Shown here piece after piece: positions 24,191 to 32,481 of a stretch of 64,000 nucleotides of DNA. The position numbers and the translations under genes were made by a program. The notes under the pieces were generated by a model. It was not told the origin of the DNA and did not search any database. It saw only the letters and a list, made by a program, of their open reading frames with translations. Location of the stretch: positions 199,205 to 263,204 of the forward strand of contig JBASRE010000004.1 of NCBI GenBank assembly GCA_049273695.1. The letters run 5' to 3'. This DNA comes from UBA11740 sp049273695. GTDB taxonomy: Bacteria; Acidobacteriota; Blastocatellia; Pyrinomonadales; Pyrinomonadaceae. Numbering within the stretch: the stretch's first letter is position 1; the number at the start of each line of letters is the position of its first letter.

Positions 24191-24571
24191 ATGCAAAACG
24201 TCATTGCGGTAGTTGATGATCTCTTCTTTGCCTCGAAGATTCGCGGCACGGCCGAACAGGTCGGCGCGCAGGTTCAGTTTGTGAGATCGATTCCCGCGGC
24301 GATTGAGAAAGCCCGAGACGAAGCGCCGACTTTGATCATTGCCGATTTGAATGCCGGTTGTTGTGACGTTTTAGAGTTGGCTCGCGCTCTGAAGGGCGAT
24401 GATGCGTTGGCCGGAGTTCCGCTGCTCGGATTCTTTTCCCACATCCAAACCGAGCTGCAACAAGCGGCAGTCGCGGCAGGTTACGATCGAGTGATGCCGC
24501 GCTCGGCTTTCACGAAAAACCTCGGCGACATTCTGTCGGGTAAACCGAACGGGCTTAATGTAAGTAGTTAA
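24191..24571 (+). CDS. Atypical receiver-like domain protein
   Basis: A 126-aa single domain resembling a CheY receiver: AVVDDLFFASKI supplies the acidic pair at the start, LIIADLNAG the aspartate in the phospho-acceptor position (about 52), and LLGFFSH the strand with a serine. The conserved lysine region reads VMPRSAF, so Lys is replaced. Phosphorylation chemistry may therefore be impaired, and the domain may act as a stand-alone interaction module. No output domain. Homologs may exist as signalling adaptors, but I cannot name the pathway. Confidence 0.7.
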   Translation: MQNVIAVVDDLFFASKIRGTAEQVGAQVQFVRSIPAAIEKARDEAPTLIIADLNAGCCDVLELARALKGDDALAGVPLLGFFSHIQTELQQAAVAAGYDRVMPRSAFTKNLGDILSGKPNGLNVSS

Positions 24572-24591
24572 GACGCATACTGCTCAACAAT

Positions 24592-24627
24592 CCCCGGGTT
24601 GCGCTCGCTGCGCTCGCTCACCCGGGG
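24592..24627. repeat. Inverted repeat CCCCGGGT...ACCCGGGG
   Basis: An 8-bp perfect stem with a 20-bp loop that itself contains repeated GCTCGCT. It lies between convergent genes (receiver-like, plus; DAHP synthase, minus), followed by a second small stem CCGCTTCGCGG. It may act as a terminator, without a T-run. Confidence 0.65.
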
Positions 24628-24667
24628 CTACTTTCTGTCGCCGCTTCGCGGCTGGGCACTGACGTCA

Positions 24668-25687
24668 TTAAGAAACAGGTTGTGGTGTGACGACTTCGTG
24701 AATCGGCCGCACCTCCTGAATTAGCTGCTCGTATTGATCGGGAGTCAGCGCCTGCGCGCCGTCCGACAGGGCCTTTTCCGGCTGGTCGTGGACTTCGACG
24801 ATCAAACCATCGGCGCCGACCGCGACACCTGCACACGCCAGCGGAATCACCATGTAGTTCTTCCCGGTCCCGTGCGATGGATCGACGATCACCGGCAGAT
24901 GCGAGACGCGACGGACAGCGGGAATCGAAGCGAGGTCGAGCGTGTTGCGCGTGTGCTGCGCGAAAGTCCGCACGCCGCGTTCGCACAGCACGACGTTGTA
25001 GTTGCCCTCGGACATAATGTACTCAGCCGCCAACAGCCACTCATCGAGAGTCGCCGACAGCCCGCGTTTCAAAAGCACCGGCAGATGCGAACGACCGGCG
25101 CGCCTGAGCAGACTGAAGTTCTGCATGTTCCGTGCACCGATCTGAATGACGTCGCCGTACTTCTCGACGAGTTCCAGACTGTTTTCATCCAGCGCCTCGG
25201 TGACGATTTTCAGTCCATAGGCTTCGCGCACTTCCGCCAGAATCCGTAATCCTTCTTCGCCTAATCCCTGGAAAGCATACGGAGAAGTCCTTGGCTTGAA
25301 CGCGCCGCCGCGAAAGAAACGCGCGCCGCTGCGCCGCACGGCTTCCGCAACCGCAAAGGCCTGGGCATGACTTTCGATCGCGCAGGGTCCGGCAATGATG
25401 GCAAGTTCGTCTCCGCCAATCGTCGCATCGCCGACACGCACGACGGTCTTTTCGGGCCGCAGGTCCAGACTGATCAGTTTGTAGGGCTTGGTGACGCGAA
25501 TGGCTTCGGCCACGCCCGGCAGGTTTTCGAAACGCGTCGGGTCAATCGCACCCGGATTGCCGGTGACGCCAATCGCTGTGCGATTCGCGCCCGGCATTGA
25601 GTGCGGTTTGAAGCCGAGTTCGGTGATGACGTCGCACACATGCGCAACTTGCGCATCCGTGGCGTCGGCTTTCATGACAATGAGCAT
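24668..25687 (-). CDS. aroF: 3-deoxy-7-phosphoheptulonate (DAHP) synthase, type I-beta
   Basis: First enzyme of the shikimate pathway, joining phosphoenolpyruvate and erythrose 4-phosphate to DAHP. It is 339 aa. The first 70 residues (MLIVMKADATDAQVAHVCD) form the ferredoxin-like regulatory domain found in Thermotoga-type enzymes, implying feedback by Tyr or Phe. The barrel has AIIAGPCAIES, FRGGAFKPRTSPYAFQG, KRGLSATLDEWLLAAEYI and VIVDPSHGTGK, with the metal-binding cysteine and histidine in place. The C-terminus ends in a short tail PVS. It stands alone between repeat-filled gaps. Confidence 0.95.
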   Translation of the reverse strand: MLIVMKADATDAQVAHVCDVITELGFKPHSMPGANRTAIGVTGNPGAIDPTRFENLPGVAEAIRVTKPYKLISLDLRPEKTVVRVGDATIGGDELAIIAGPCAIESHAQAFAVAEAVRRSGARFFRGGAFKPRTSPYAFQGLGEEGLRILAEVREAYGLKIVTEALDENSLELVEKYGDVIQIGARNMQNFSLLRRAGRSHLPVLLKRGLSATLDEWLLAAEYIMSEGNYNVVLCERGVRTFAQHTRNTLDLASIPAVRRVSHLPVIVDPSHGTGKNYMVIPLACAGVAVGADGLIVEVHDQPEKALSDGAQALTPDQYEQLIQEVRPIHEVVTPQPVS

Positions 25688-25759
25688 CGCGACCTATCGT
25701 AAATGGTAAATGCCAAATCGTAAAAGGAGGAGCTCACATGTGTAGTCGCCGAATCTGCG

Positions 25760-25862
25760 GTTTTCACTGTCTCTCCGTGTGTCCTCTGTGCCTCTGTGGT
25801 GAAAGTATTAGCCAAAAACGCACCACCGAGGCACAGAGCATTTCACAGAGACACAGAGGGAA
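25760..25862. repeat. Bipartite palindrome, family D (ACAGAGACACAGAGG type)
   Basis: CACTGTCTCTCCGTGTGTCC and CTCTGTGCCTCTGTGGTG face CACCGAGGCACAGAGC and TTCACAGAGACACAGAGGG. A second family member lies at 28065-28165, on the other side of argS, so argS is bracketed by two copies. Confidence 0.85.
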
Positions 25863-25882
25863 TGCGAGTAGGACACCACTGC

Positions 25883-28024
25883 TCACATTCGTTCCGGAAC
25901 TGTAATACCCAGCGTTGCCAAAGCCGCGGTCAACTGGCGCCGCGTGTACTCGGCAACAATGATTAGCACGGCGCGTTTTGCCAAATCTTCTTCCGCGATA
26001 ATGCGGTGCCGGTGATAGAAAAGGTTGAATGCCTTCGCCAGATTAAAAGTGTACTTGGCGAGGAATGACGGCTCCGCGCTGGCAGCAGCCTGGGCGTTTG
26101 CATCTTCCAGTCGCGCCGCTAACATCAGAAGAGACCAAATTTCATCGCCGACTTCGCCTGTCAGGATTCTGTTCACATCATCAGATGTGGCCCCGCCGCC
26201 CCCGGCTCTAATTCCCATGCCCCCATTGCCTTCGTTCGCAGAATCTGGCTCGCCCATAGCCAGCTTTCTAAAAATCGAGTTCGCACGCACCGCCGCGTAT
26301 TGGCAATACGGTCCCGTCTCGCCTTCGAATGACAGCGCCTCTTTGAAGTCGAAAGCGATGACTGTGTTCCGGGTAAACTTCAGAAGGAAGTAACGCAGCG
26401 CGCCAATCGCAATTGCATGGGCGGTTTCGCGCTGTTCCGTTTCATCCAGGTCAGGATGGCGACTCTTAACTTCCGCGAGCGCATCTGACTGTAATCGATT
26501 GATTAAATCGTCGGCTTTAACGCCGAGGCCTTTGCGGCCGCTCATCTCGATGTAGGGCCGCTTTCGATCCTCTTCAGACAGTGCGATTCCAAGTTCCTCG
26601 CACGCGGCCGGGGACAGCGCCACCATTTCGTACGACAAGTGAACGCTCGCTTCTTCGCCCAATTCCGGGACGATTGAGGCGACACCGCGCTTGACGATTT
26701 CCTGCGGATAGGACTGGCGCGAGTCGATCACGTTGTAAACAACTGAGCCGCCGCCGAAATTGGGACGCGGCACCTCGGGCAAAGTTTCGGCGTTCGAATC
26801 AGTGGTCGTCACCCAAACAACCTGGTCGTCGGGATAACTGCGAAACGGCTTGTAATTGAAATCCAGTCCGAGCTGACCCAACTTCCAAAGTTGGTAGGCG
26901 ATGTCTTTGCCTGTGTACGTCACAGTTCCATTTGAGCGCACGATAATCTTGTCGGATTCGTGCTCGTCGGTTCCGGTGTGCGACTCGAATGGCATGACCC
27001 AGCAGCCGTTATGTTTGCCTTCGCTTTCGAGACGAATCACCCCGCGCTCTTTCATCAGCTGAAAAGCGCGCTCCCAAAAATGTAGATGAAGAATTTCGGA
27101 TTCGCGCGCCAGCAAGTCATAACGAATCCCCAGCCGTTCCATCGTATCGAGAATGCATTCAACGTTTCGCGTCGCCACGTAATCAGCCAGTTCCGCCGTC
27201 GGATTGTTTCCTTCTTCGATCGCATGAAGGATTTCGCCGCGCAGTTTCAGCTTTTCCGGATTCTGTTCGCCTTCAGCCTTGCCGTCGCGATAGAACAGCC
27301 CGACGCGCGTGTACAAATCCCAGCAGTAATAATCAAACGACTGATCGGCAGTCAGAGAACGATCGAGCGTCCTGATGTCATCGAGCGACATATTCTCGAT
27401 GTGCATGAAACCAACCACAACGTCGGCGACCTGGACGCCTGTGTTGTCGATGTAGTTCTGGATTTCGACGCGGTTGCCTGCGGCGCGGAGAATGTTCACA
27501 AACGTATCGCCCAGCACTGAATTGCGAACGTGACCGATGTGCGCGGCCTTGTTCGGATTGATACTGGTGTGCTCAACCATCAGCTTTCGATCCTGCGGGG
27601 TTAGGTTCTCCCCTCTCCGCGCGCGGAGAGGGGTAGGGGGAGAGGTTTGCGGCCCGGCTAACCCCACCCCCAACCCCTCCCCGCTTGTGGGGAGGGGAAT
27701 AGACGGAGCCAATTCACCCAGCAGTCGAGCGCGGTCGAAGAAGACATTGAGATATCCCGCGCCCGCAACTTCGACTCGATCAACTTCGTCGATTCGCTCT
27801 AAAGCAGACTTCAACGCTTCCGCAATGGCGCGTGGCGCGCGCTTCTCGCCGGTCTTTTGTTTGATTAGCTTTGCGAGTTCGAACGCTACCGGAAACGCGA
27901 GGTCGCCGAGTGCCGTGCGCGGCGGAACCTCGCCCGCCACTTGGTCGAGTTCGACATCGAATTGCGCGCGAGCTTCTTCGCGAATCGCGTCCTTGATCGT
28001 GTTTTGAAGTTCGAGCAAGTTCAT
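25883..28024 (-). CDS. argS: Arginyl-tRNA synthetase
   Basis: Class I synthetase charging tRNA-Arg, 713 aa against a usual 550-640. The N-terminal additional domain ends near residue 105. HIGH motif is in AAHIGHVRNS. The KMSKS-equivalent is MSGRKGLGVKADDLI. The DALR anticodon domain closes the protein (NLFYHRHRIIAEE). Between the N-terminal domain and HIGH, residues about 112-142 read LPTSGEGLGVGLAGPQTSPP then TPLRARRGENL, a peptide encoded by two GC hairpins of a dispersed repeat. A second extra segment (GEPDSANEGNGGMGIRAGGG) lies near residue 590. Both keep the frame. Confidence 0.95.
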   Translation of the reverse strand: MNLLELQNTIKDAIREEARAQFDVELDQVAGEVPPRTALGDLAFPVAFELAKLIKQKTGEKRAPRAIAEALKSALERIDEVDRVEVAGAGYLNVFFDRARLLGELAPSIPLPTSGEGLGVGLAGPQTSPPTPLRARRGENLTPQDRKLMVEHTSINPNKAAHIGHVRNSVLGDTFVNILRAAGNRVEIQNYIDNTGVQVADVVVGFMHIENMSLDDIRTLDRSLTADQSFDYYCWDLYTRVGLFYRDGKAEGEQNPEKLKLRGEILHAIEEGNNPTAELADYVATRNVECILDTMERLGIRYDLLARESEILHLHFWERAFQLMKERGVIRLESEGKHNGCWVMPFESHTGTDEHESDKIIVRSNGTVTYTGKDIAYQLWKLGQLGLDFNYKPFRSYPDDQVVWVTTTDSNAETLPEVPRPNFGGGSVVYNVIDSRQSYPQEIVKRGVASIVPELGEEASVHLSYEMVALSPAACEELGIALSEEDRKRPYIEMSGRKGLGVKADDLINRLQSDALAEVKSRHPDLDETEQRETAHAIAIGALRYFLLKFTRNTVIAFDFKEALSFEGETGPYCQYAAVRANSIFRKLAMGEPDSANEGNGGMGIRAGGGGATSDDVNRILTGEVGDEIWSLLMLAARLEDANAQAAASAEPSFLAKYTFNLAKAFNLFYHRHRIIAEEDLAKRAVLIIVAEYTRRQLTAALATLGITVPERM
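27610..27697. repeat. Repeat hairpins inserted in frame in argS
   Basis: CCCCTCTCCGCG and CGCGGAGAGGGG (27610-27633) form a perfect 12-bp palindrome. CCCCTCCCC-GCTTGT-GGGGAGGGG (27674-27697) is a second perfect stem. The same GGGAGAGGG/CCCTCTCCC theme appears inside mutS at about 40540 and 40690. The DNA is translated into a proline/glycine-rich loop of ArgRS. Confidence 0.85.
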
Positions 28025-28064
28025 GGGAATCAGAAAACCGTCGCGCTCCCTCTTGTAAAAAAAG

Positions 28065-28165
28065 AACTCTGTGACTCTCTGTGCAATCTCCGTGACTCTG
28101 TGGTGTGTTTTCTTAAGCTATTTTCACCACGGAGACACAGAGCACCACAGAGCTGCGCAGAGAAA
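28065..28165. repeat. Bipartite palindrome, family D, upstream of the sirtuin gene
   Basis: AACTCTGTGACTCTCTGTGC and CTCCGTGACTCTGTGGTG are answered by CACCACGGAGACACAGAGC and CACCACAGAGCTGCGCAGAG. Just right of it, CTTCTCCCCAGGGAGAGG is part of another repeat. The whole 28025-28235 gap between divergent argS and the sirtuin gene is repeat-derived; no separate gene is seen. Confidence 0.8.
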
Positions 28166-28289
28166 TCTTTTTCCGCCAGGCTTCTCCCCAGGGAGAGGGG
28201 GAACTAAACAAAGCCGCTATTGTAGTGAATCGCCGATGAATCGCGAAATTGCGGGCGTGCGCCGCGCTCTGTTACCATCCGATTTCCTG

Positions 28290-29036
28290 ATGCATGCAGC
28301 CGCAAGTGCCACAGTGATCTCTGATGAGCTGCGCGAGCGGTTCGCACGAGCGAGGAACGTACTCGTGCTGACAGGCGCGGGCGTGTCGGCTGAATCGGGG
28401 GTGCCGACGTTCCGCGGCGGGGGACAAGCAGCCGTTTGGAAAGGCATGCCGTTCGATGTGATTTCGTCCGGCGCAATGCTCGAGAAGGATCTGCCCGCGG
28501 TTTGGGAGTGGTTCAACTATCGCCGCGGAGTCCTGCGCACTTTAAAGCCGAATGCGGCGCACGAAACGATCGCGGGTTGGCAGGATCGATTCGAGCAATT
28601 CACCCTCGTGACGCAGAATGTGGACGGACTTCATATACTGGCCGGGTCGCGAGACATCATTGAACTGCACGGCAGTGTCTGGCGCGCGCGCTGTCTCAGC
28701 TGCCAGACGCGGATTAATCTTCGCGAGTCAGATCATCAGGACGGCGTACCTGCGTGTCTTGATTGCGGTGGTTCGATGCGCCCGGATGTTGTTCTCTTTG
28801 GCGAAATGTTGCCGGCCGGAGCGTTCGAAAATGCCGCGACGCGTGCGGCGGCCTGCGACCTCTGTTTCGTGATTGGCACTTCGGCTGTCGTTTATCCGGC
28901 GGCAGCGATTCCGGAAATCGCGCGCCAGGCGGGGGCCTACGTTGTCGAAGTCAATCCGGAACCGACGCCGCTATCACATGTATGTAACGAAGTGCTGGCC
29001 GGCAAAGCCGGTGAGATTCTTCCGTTGATTCATTAG
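28290..29036 (+). CDS. Sir2-family NAD-dependent protein deacylase
   Basis: A 248-aa sirtuin from the ATG at 28290 (MHAAASATVISDELRERF). A start at 28236 is possible; the frame further upstream is repeat DNA. Motifs are GAGVSAESGVPTFRG (NAD binding), TQNVDGLH, catalytic His in ELHGSVWRARC, a zinc-binding four-cysteine set (CLSC and CLDC), and IGTSAVVYPAA. The acyl-specificity pair Tyr-x2-Arg of SIRT5-like enzymes would fall around WFNYRRGVL, giving Y-R-R, so desuccinylase activity is possible but unproven. It is 2 bases from folE and probably cotranscribed with it. Confidence 0.93.
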   Translation: MHAAASATVISDELRERFARARNVLVLTGAGVSAESGVPTFRGGGQAAVWKGMPFDVISSGAMLEKDLPAVWEWFNYRRGVLRTLKPNAAHETIAGWQDRFEQFTLVTQNVDGLHILAGSRDIIELHGSVWRARCLSCQTRINLRESDHQDGVPACLDCGGSMRPDVVLFGEMLPAGAFENAATRAAACDLCFVIGTSAVVYPAAAIPEIARQAGAYVVEVNPEPTPLSHVCNEVLAGKAGEILPLIH

Positions 29037-29038
29037 TT

Positions 29039-29665
29039 ATGACTGCAAAACTCACAGCGCTGAAATCGAAACAGCGAGAGCGCACGCCCAAAGCGCGCCG
29101 CGCCGATCTCACGCGCATCGCGGAAGGCGTGCGTCTGATTCTGGAAGGCATCGGCGAGGATCCGAATCGCGAGGGCTTGCGCGACACGCCGCAACGCGTT
29201 GCCGAAATGTACGAGGAACTTACCGCCGGCATGCGGGAAGATCCGAGCGAGCACATCGTGCCGCTGTCCGGCAACAAGCATGACGAGATGGTGATCGTGA
29301 AGGACATTTCAATCGCCTCGCTTTGTGAACATCATCTCGCGCCGTTCGTCGGCAAATGTCACATCGCGTACATTCCAAAGAACGGAAATATTCTCGGCGT
29401 CTCGAAACTAGCGCGGCTGGCGGAAACGTTTGCGCGGCGTCTGCAATTGCAGGAGCGACTGACTTCGGAAATCGCGAACACGCTTTACGAAAAGTTGGGC
29501 GCGCTTGGCGTTATGGTAGTGATCGAGGCCGAACATACTTGCATGACTCTCAGAGGTGTGAAGAAGCCGGGTGCGCAGACAATAACTTCGGCTGTGCTTG
29601 GCGGATTCCGCAAAGACCCGCGCACGCGCGCTGAGGCGATGGCGCTGATCACGGGCCGCGGATAA
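29039..29665 (+). CDS. folE: GTP cyclohydrolase I
   Basis: Converts GTP to dihydroneopterin triphosphate, the first step of folate (and pterin) synthesis. 208 aa, normal length. Zinc and active-site motifs are SLCEHHLAPF (Cys and His) and EAEHTCMTLRGVKKPG (Cys and substrate-binding residues). GVSKLARL and the ending AVLGGFRKDP are conserved. The N-terminal 20 residues are basic. It starts two bases after the sirtuin stop codon. Confidence 0.96.
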   Translation: MTAKLTALKSKQRERTPKARRADLTRIAEGVRLILEGIGEDPNREGLRDTPQRVAEMYEELTAGMREDPSEHIVPLSGNKHDEMVIVKDISIASLCEHHLAPFVGKCHIAYIPKNGNILGVSKLARLAETFARRLQLQERLTSEIANTLYEKLGALGVMVVIEAEHTCMTLRGVKKPGAQTITSAVLGGFRKDPRTRAEAMALITGRG

Positions 29666-29714
29666 ACGTGAGCATATGGCAAAAGCCCGAGAATAAGCGG
29701 TAAACTGATAAGCC

Positions 29715-30011
29715 ATGGAAGAAATGCAAAGAAGTCGCGGCGATGCGGAGATGATGCCCCAGACTTATGCTTACATCACCCGCGAAGTCGGCGTCCGGGG
29801 GGGCAATCCCATCATCGCCGGAACACGCGTCGGAGTACACGATGTAATCGGGTTGTTGCAGAATGGCGAGACGGTAGACAGCGTCGTCGCTGAGAGCTTT
29901 CCAAATCTGACGAAGGCCCAAGTCTACGAATGTCTGGCGTATTATGAGGATCACCGCGGCGAGATCGATCTGTTAGTAGCGCGTCAGATTAGCTCGGGCG
30001 AGACATCTTGA
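29715..30011 (+). CDS. DUF433 family antitoxin
   Basis: A 98-aa DUF433 protein. The core pattern is TREVGVRGGNPIIAGTRVGV, followed by VVAESFPNLTKAQVYECLAYYED. The start is uncertain: ATGs at 29715, 29751 and 29754 are in frame, and the first 12 residues do not look conserved. It overlaps the downstream toxin gene by four bases (TTGA), a layout typical for a toxin-antitoxin pair. Compare the related gene at 8988, whose toxin is broken. Confidence 0.88.
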   Translation: MEEMQRSRGDAEMMPQTYAYITREVGVRGGNPIIAGTRVGVHDVIGLLQNGETVDSVVAESFPNLTKAQVYECLAYYEDHRGEIDLLVARQISSGETS

Positions 30012-30328
30012 CGTTCCTGTTTGATCACGATGTGCCTGATGACATGGCCTACACTCTCCAGGCCATGGGCCATGAGGTTCGGAAGCTGAGAGAGTTACTC
30101 GACATTCAAATCACCGATGAAGCTTTATTGAAATTTGCAGGTGAAAACGAGTTTGTCCTGATCACTTGCAATCGTGATGACTTTCTGACCGCGGCACAAA
30201 CAACTCCTCACGCTGGTATCATCATTTTGATTCGTCGCAATTCGCGGGTGCGAGAACGCGTCGCGTTGTTTCGCTTTCTAGAGAAGGCCGGAGAGAGCGG
30301 TATCCGCGGCAATATCAATTTCGCTTGA
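30008..30328 (+). CDS. DUF5615 PIN-like toxin
   Basis: A 106-aa Mut7-C/PIN-like protein of the DUF5615 family, putative ribonuclease toxin. It starts with TTG at 30008, inside the antitoxin stop (TTGA): MTFLFDHDVPDDMAYTLQAM. Acidic residues expected of a PIN site are in FDHDVPDD and CNRDDFLTAA. The latter segment corresponds to DTDFG at the break point in the 9233 copy. The rare TTG start and coupling should keep toxin output below antitoxin output. It ends 20 bases before metG. Confidence 0.87.
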   Translation: MTFLFDHDVPDDMAYTLQAMGHEVRKLRELLDIQITDEALLKFAGENEFVLITCNRDDFLTAAQTTPHAGIIILIRRNSRVRERVALFRFLEKAGESGIRGNINFA

Positions 30329-30348
30329 GTTTGCGACCTCAATCGACA

Positions 30349-32481
30349 ATGACCTTCTACGTCACCACTCCAATTTACTACGCTAACAGCCTCCCGCACC
30401 TCGGTCATCTCTATACGATGATCGCGGCGGACACGATCGCGCGGTCAAAACGGCAGCAGGGAATTGAGACGTTCTTCCTCACCGGCACAGACGAACACGG
30501 CATCAACATTGAACGCGCGGCCCAGCGCAACAATCGTGCTCCTAAAGAACAAGCCGACTACGTCGTCAGCTACTTTACAAAGATGACTGCCGCATTCGGG
30601 CTCGATACGGCGCACGGGGGTTACGACATCTTCATGCGGACGACGAACGCGTTTCACTACGAAGCTGCGAGCGAGCTTTGGCGGCGCGTGTCGAAAGCGA
30701 AGACGCCGAAGGGCAACGACGCGTTGTACAAAGGTCACTACGAAGGTTGGTTCTGCGCCCCGTGTGCCGGTTATAAAAGTGAAGATGAATATGCGGCGCC
30801 AGCGTCACCCGGCGAGCCGCCCACTTGCCTGGTTCACGAAACGAAACTCGATCGCGTTTCGGAAGAGAGTTACTTCTTTCGTCTGTCGGATTACGACGAG
30901 GCTTTGCTCGACCTTTACGACTCCCGGTCAGATTTCGTGAGACCGGAAGCGCGTCGCAATGAAGTAAAGAGTTTCGTCGCGGGCGGTCTTCAGGATCTTT
31001 CCGTCAGTCGTTTGAAATCATCCGTCAGTTGGGGCGTTCCCGTACCCGGCGATCCAAATCATACGATGTACGTTTGGTTCGACGCGCTGTCGAACTACAT
31101 CACCGCGATCGGATTCGGAAACGAACAGCAGAATCGCGCCATCGGTTTCGACAAGTTCTGGCCCGCGCTGCACCTGGTCGGTAAAGACATACTGCGCTTT
31201 CATGCAGTCTATTGGCCTGCCTTTCTCATGGCTGGTGGAATCGAGCAGCCGCGCGGAATCTATGCTCATGGCATGTGGCTCGATCCGACGGGACGCAAAA
31301 TGTCGAAGACGCTCGGCAACACTGTTGAGCTGGACGTGCTGAACAGGTATTTCCCGATCGATGCGATCCGTTACTTCTGCCTGCGCGAGATGGTGTTTGG
31401 ACAGGACGGACGGTTCGGCTACGAAGGTCTGATTGATCGAACGAACAGCGATCTCGCAAGCGGACTCGGCAATCTTTCCAGCCGCACGCTGACGATGATT
31501 CAGCGTTATCGCGAAGGCCGCATTCCTTCGGGAAATATTTCTGACGAAGCGCGTCTGTCCGCAAAACGCGCGGGGGTTGAAGACGAGGATGCGATTTCAG
31601 TTTTCGTCGAGCATGCGCGCGATGAGTTCATCCGCCATTTTGAAGACTTCGCCTTCAGCCGCGCGCTCGAAGAAGCCTGGAGTATCGTCGCGCGCGCGGA
31701 CAAAATGATTTCTGACGCGAAGCCATGGGACCTCGCGAAGGATGACAAGCAGCGCGAGTCCCTGAACGCCGTGTTGTACCGCGCCGCCGAGACGCTGCGT
31801 TGGTTGTCGGTTCTTTTGTACCCGGTAATGCCGGATGCCGCGCGCGCGATCTACCAGCAGCTGGGTCTGGCCGATGACGTCCGGAGGACCGATCCCCGCG
31901 ACTTAAAGTGGGGAGCGTTGACGGAAGGCACTGCGATTGGCGAAGTGAAACCAATATTTCCGAGAATCGATAAGGCAAAGACGATGGAAGAAATCAAAGC
32001 AGAGCAGAAGTCAGAGGTCAGAGATCAGAAGTCAGAAGAGGCTGCCGCAGTCCCTTTGGCGAAGGACGAACGAGGCAGTACCCCGACCGTCAGTGAGGGC
32101 GTAGGCTCCGGTCAACACGCAACCGAAGCCGAAGCCGTTCCCGGTGTTGCTCACATCGACATCACGGATTTCGCGAAGGTCGATCTGCGCGTAGGTGAAG
32201 TGAAGACCGCCGAGCGCATTCCCAAAGCCGACAAGCTTTTGCTGATTACCGTGGACATTGGGGAAGAGAAGCCCAGACAACTCCTTGCCGGCATCGCTCA
32301 GTATTACGAGCCTGAAACACTGATAGGTCGGAAGATCGTCGTCGTTGCTAATTTGAAGCCGCGAAAGATGCGGGGTTATGAATCACAGGGAATGCTGCTG
32401 GCTGCTTCAGTCGGCGACGAAGGTAAACCGGTCCTCGCTACTTTCACTGAAGACGTCCCCAACGGCGCGAGATTGAAATGA
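30349..32481 (+). CDS. metG: Methionyl-tRNA synthetase with C-terminal tRNA-binding domain
   Basis: Charges tRNA-Met, 710 aa from the ATG at 30349; a TTG at 30325 is inside the upstream toxin gene and rejected. HIGH is in ANSLPHLGHLYTM, KMSKS is KMSKTLGN, and a zinc knuckle region starts WFCAPCAGYKSEDEY. The C-terminal 100 residues (ITDFAKVDLRVGEVKTAERI onward) are the EMAP II/Trbp111-like tRNA-binding domain. The linker between them (about residues 545-600) contains KAEQKSEVRDQKSEEA, encoded by a dispersed direct repeat. The stop overlaps the next ATG by four bases. Confidence 0.96.
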   Translation: MTFYVTTPIYYANSLPHLGHLYTMIAADTIARSKRQQGIETFFLTGTDEHGINIERAAQRNNRAPKEQADYVVSYFTKMTAAFGLDTAHGGYDIFMRTTNAFHYEAASELWRRVSKAKTPKGNDALYKGHYEGWFCAPCAGYKSEDEYAAPASPGEPPTCLVHETKLDRVSEESYFFRLSDYDEALLDLYDSRSDFVRPEARRNEVKSFVAGGLQDLSVSRLKSSVSWGVPVPGDPNHTMYVWFDALSNYITAIGFGNEQQNRAIGFDKFWPALHLVGKDILRFHAVYWPAFLMAGGIEQPRGIYAHGMWLDPTGRKMSKTLGNTVELDVLNRYFPIDAIRYFCLREMVFGQDGRFGYEGLIDRTNSDLASGLGNLSSRTLTMIQRYREGRIPSGNISDEARLSAKRAGVEDEDAISVFVEHARDEFIRHFEDFAFSRALEEAWSIVARADKMISDAKPWDLAKDDKQRESLNAVLYRAAETLRWLSVLLYPVMPDAARAIYQQLGLADDVRRTDPRDLKWGALTEGTAIGEVKPIFPRIDKAKTMEEIKAEQKSEVRDQKSEEAAAVPLAKDERGSTPTVSEGVGSGQHATEAEAVPGVAHIDITDFAKVDLRVGEVKTAERIPKADKLLLITVDIGEEKPRQLLAGIAQYYEPETLIGRKIVVVANLKPRKMRGYESQGMLLAASVGDEGKPVLATFTEDVPNGARLK
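31996..32100 (+). repeat. Repeat-derived segment in the metG linker
   Basis: AGAAGTCAGAGGTCAGAGAT then CAGAAGTCAGAAG is a tandem of an AGRTCAGA unit, followed by a segment containing AGTACCCCGACCGTCAGTGA. Both look like dispersed intergenic repeats rather than synthetase sequence. They are translated as a charged, flexible linker and leave the frame intact. Confidence 0.65.
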
